A stretch of DNA of 64,000 nucleotides from Tunturiibacter gelidiferens (lineage in GTDB: Bacteria > Acidobacteriota > Terriglobia > Terriglobales > Acidobacteriaceae), in contig NZ_JACCCV010000001.1 in the NCBI RefSeq assembly GCF_013410115.1, positions 2,356,001 to 2,420,000 on the forward strand. Reading direction: 5' to 3'. The notes beneath the pieces are model-generated. The model saw nothing but the letters and a program-made list of their open reading frames with translations, did not search any database and was not told where the DNA came from. Of this stretch, positions 63,414-64,000 are shown in pieces; within the stretch, counting starts at the first letter, position 1; every line of letters begins with the position of its first letter. Position numbers and translations under genes: made by a program.

Positions 63414-64000
63414 CTATGGCTGTGTCGGACGCACCGAGAGCAGAAGCTGGCCCGCCTGGACCAATGCTCCCTGTGCGCAATATATCTCTTCGATTGTTCC
63501 GTTTATATGGGAGGGCACGGTGATCTCTGTCTTCATGGCATCGAGCACGATAAGCTTTTGTCCATCCGTCACGGTCTGGCCTTTTTCGAGCACGATTTGA
63601 AAGACACTGGCGGTCACTGGTGATGCGATTCCCTCGCAGCCGTCGGCTACCACTACGGTCGTTTCGACTTCGGGTTCAGTCTCCGGTTCGGCCTCGGTCA
63701 TCAGTCCGGCCTGCTGCCAGCGTTCGCGCTCAGCGTTGAAGGACTCTTTTTGATGCTTCTTGAAGGCTGCTGCCTCTTCGCTGATGGAGTCCAAAAACTT
63801 TTGATACTCCTTGAGGTTGAAGGTGGTCTCCTCGACGCGCAGTTCGTATTGTCCGTGGGGAAACTTCTCTCGTGCTTCGAGAAGCTCCTCGGCGCTGACC
63901 GGATAGAAGCGTATCTGGTCGAAGAAGCGAAGAGACCATGGGGTTCCGGGCGCAAACGCGGGCGTCGACTTCCATGTGTTCCACACCTGAATCGTTCTTC
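63414..64000 (-). CDS. urea carboxylase, C-terminal part (cut by window edge)
   Basis: Frame is open to the right edge (residues before the GTG at 63986 read RTIQ, as in this family). The visible ~195 residues include NTWKSTPAFAPGTPWSLRFFDQIRFYPVSAEELLEAREKFPHG, a coiled Glu/Lys-rich stretch (DSISEEAAAFKKHQKESFNAERERW), an acidic linker and the biotinyl domain with the carboxylated Lys in VLDAMKTEITVPS. The biotin carboxylase and the urea carboxyltransferase domains would lie beyond the window. Together with atzF it degrades urea without urease. Confidence 0.9.
   Translation of the reverse strand, partial: RTIQVWNTWKSTPAFAPGTPWSLRFFDQIRFYPVSAEELLEAREKFPHGQYELRVEETTFNLKEYQKFLDSISEEAAAFKKHQKESFNAERERWQQAGLMTEAEPETEPEVETTVVVADGCEGIASPVTASVFQIVLEKGQTVTDGQKLIVLDAMKTEITVPSHINGTIEEIYCAQGALVQAGQLLLSVRPTQP

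Overview
The window looks like a chromosomal segment from a soil acidobacterium of the Terriglobales type (Granulicella / Terriglobus / Edaphobacter relatives). This is inferred from moderately high GC, frequent TTG and GTG starts behind good Shine-Dalgarno sites, two very large Oar-like TonB-dependent receptors with N-terminal carboxypeptidase-regulatory domains, and GGGGCTAAAGCCCC-type intergenic repeats. There is no rRNA, complete tRNA or CRISPR array. All identifications are by reading the sequence; no database search was run.

Layout. 1-6.6 kb: dprA (cut by the window edge) and topA, a small membrane protein, a DUF427 protein and an orphan cyclic-nucleotide-binding-domain histidine kinase. 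6.9-19.7 kb: a branched-chain amino acid supercluster on the minus strand, read leuA-leuB-orf60-orf237-leuC-leuD-ilvD-DUF4288-ilvB-orf187-orf101-ilvN-orf118-ilvC. A divergent LysR-type regulator (19.8-20.7 kb) and a perfect T-N11-A dyad in front of leuA suggest its control. LeuA lacks the C-terminal leucine-sensing domain, and six non-biosynthetic ORFs are threaded through the cluster. 20.8-26.6 kb: an envelope block with an LTXXQ-type periplasmic protein, three outer-membrane beta-barrels (two are tandem paralogues), a secreted M48-like protein whose metal-binding motif is destroyed, and a TonB protein.

26.9-42.8 kb: mostly housekeeping and metabolism: galE, DUF421, a secreted M20 amidohydrolase, an OFA-family MFS transporter with its small membrane partner, acetyl-CoA synthetase, a multi-PAS hybrid-less histidine kinase, a dicarboxylate/amino-acid symporter, HU, SppA, a GT2 glycosyltransferase, two DUF3147 membrane proteins and inorganic pyrophosphatase. 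42.8-45.0 kb is decayed: a 15-bp inverted-repeat pair bounding about 307 bp, the 3' end of a tyrosine recombinase, and a DUF1254/DUF1214 gene broken by several frameshifts.

45.0-59 kb: two Oar-like TonB-dependent receptors bracket a KdpDE-like two-component system (no kdpFABC), a GH28 pectinase-like enzyme and a secreted metallo-beta-lactamase-fold hydrolase. Inside this block, at 51.3 kb, lies the 3' half of a tRNA-Val gene with tandem direct repeats on both sides, which I read as an integration scar, followed by two small unknown ORFs. 59.5-64 kb: a second LysR regulator with its own T-N11-A dyad, a secreted glutathione-peroxidase-like protein lacking the catalytic Cys, and the urea amidolyase pair (allophanate hydrolase and the C-terminus of urea carboxylase, cut by the right edge).
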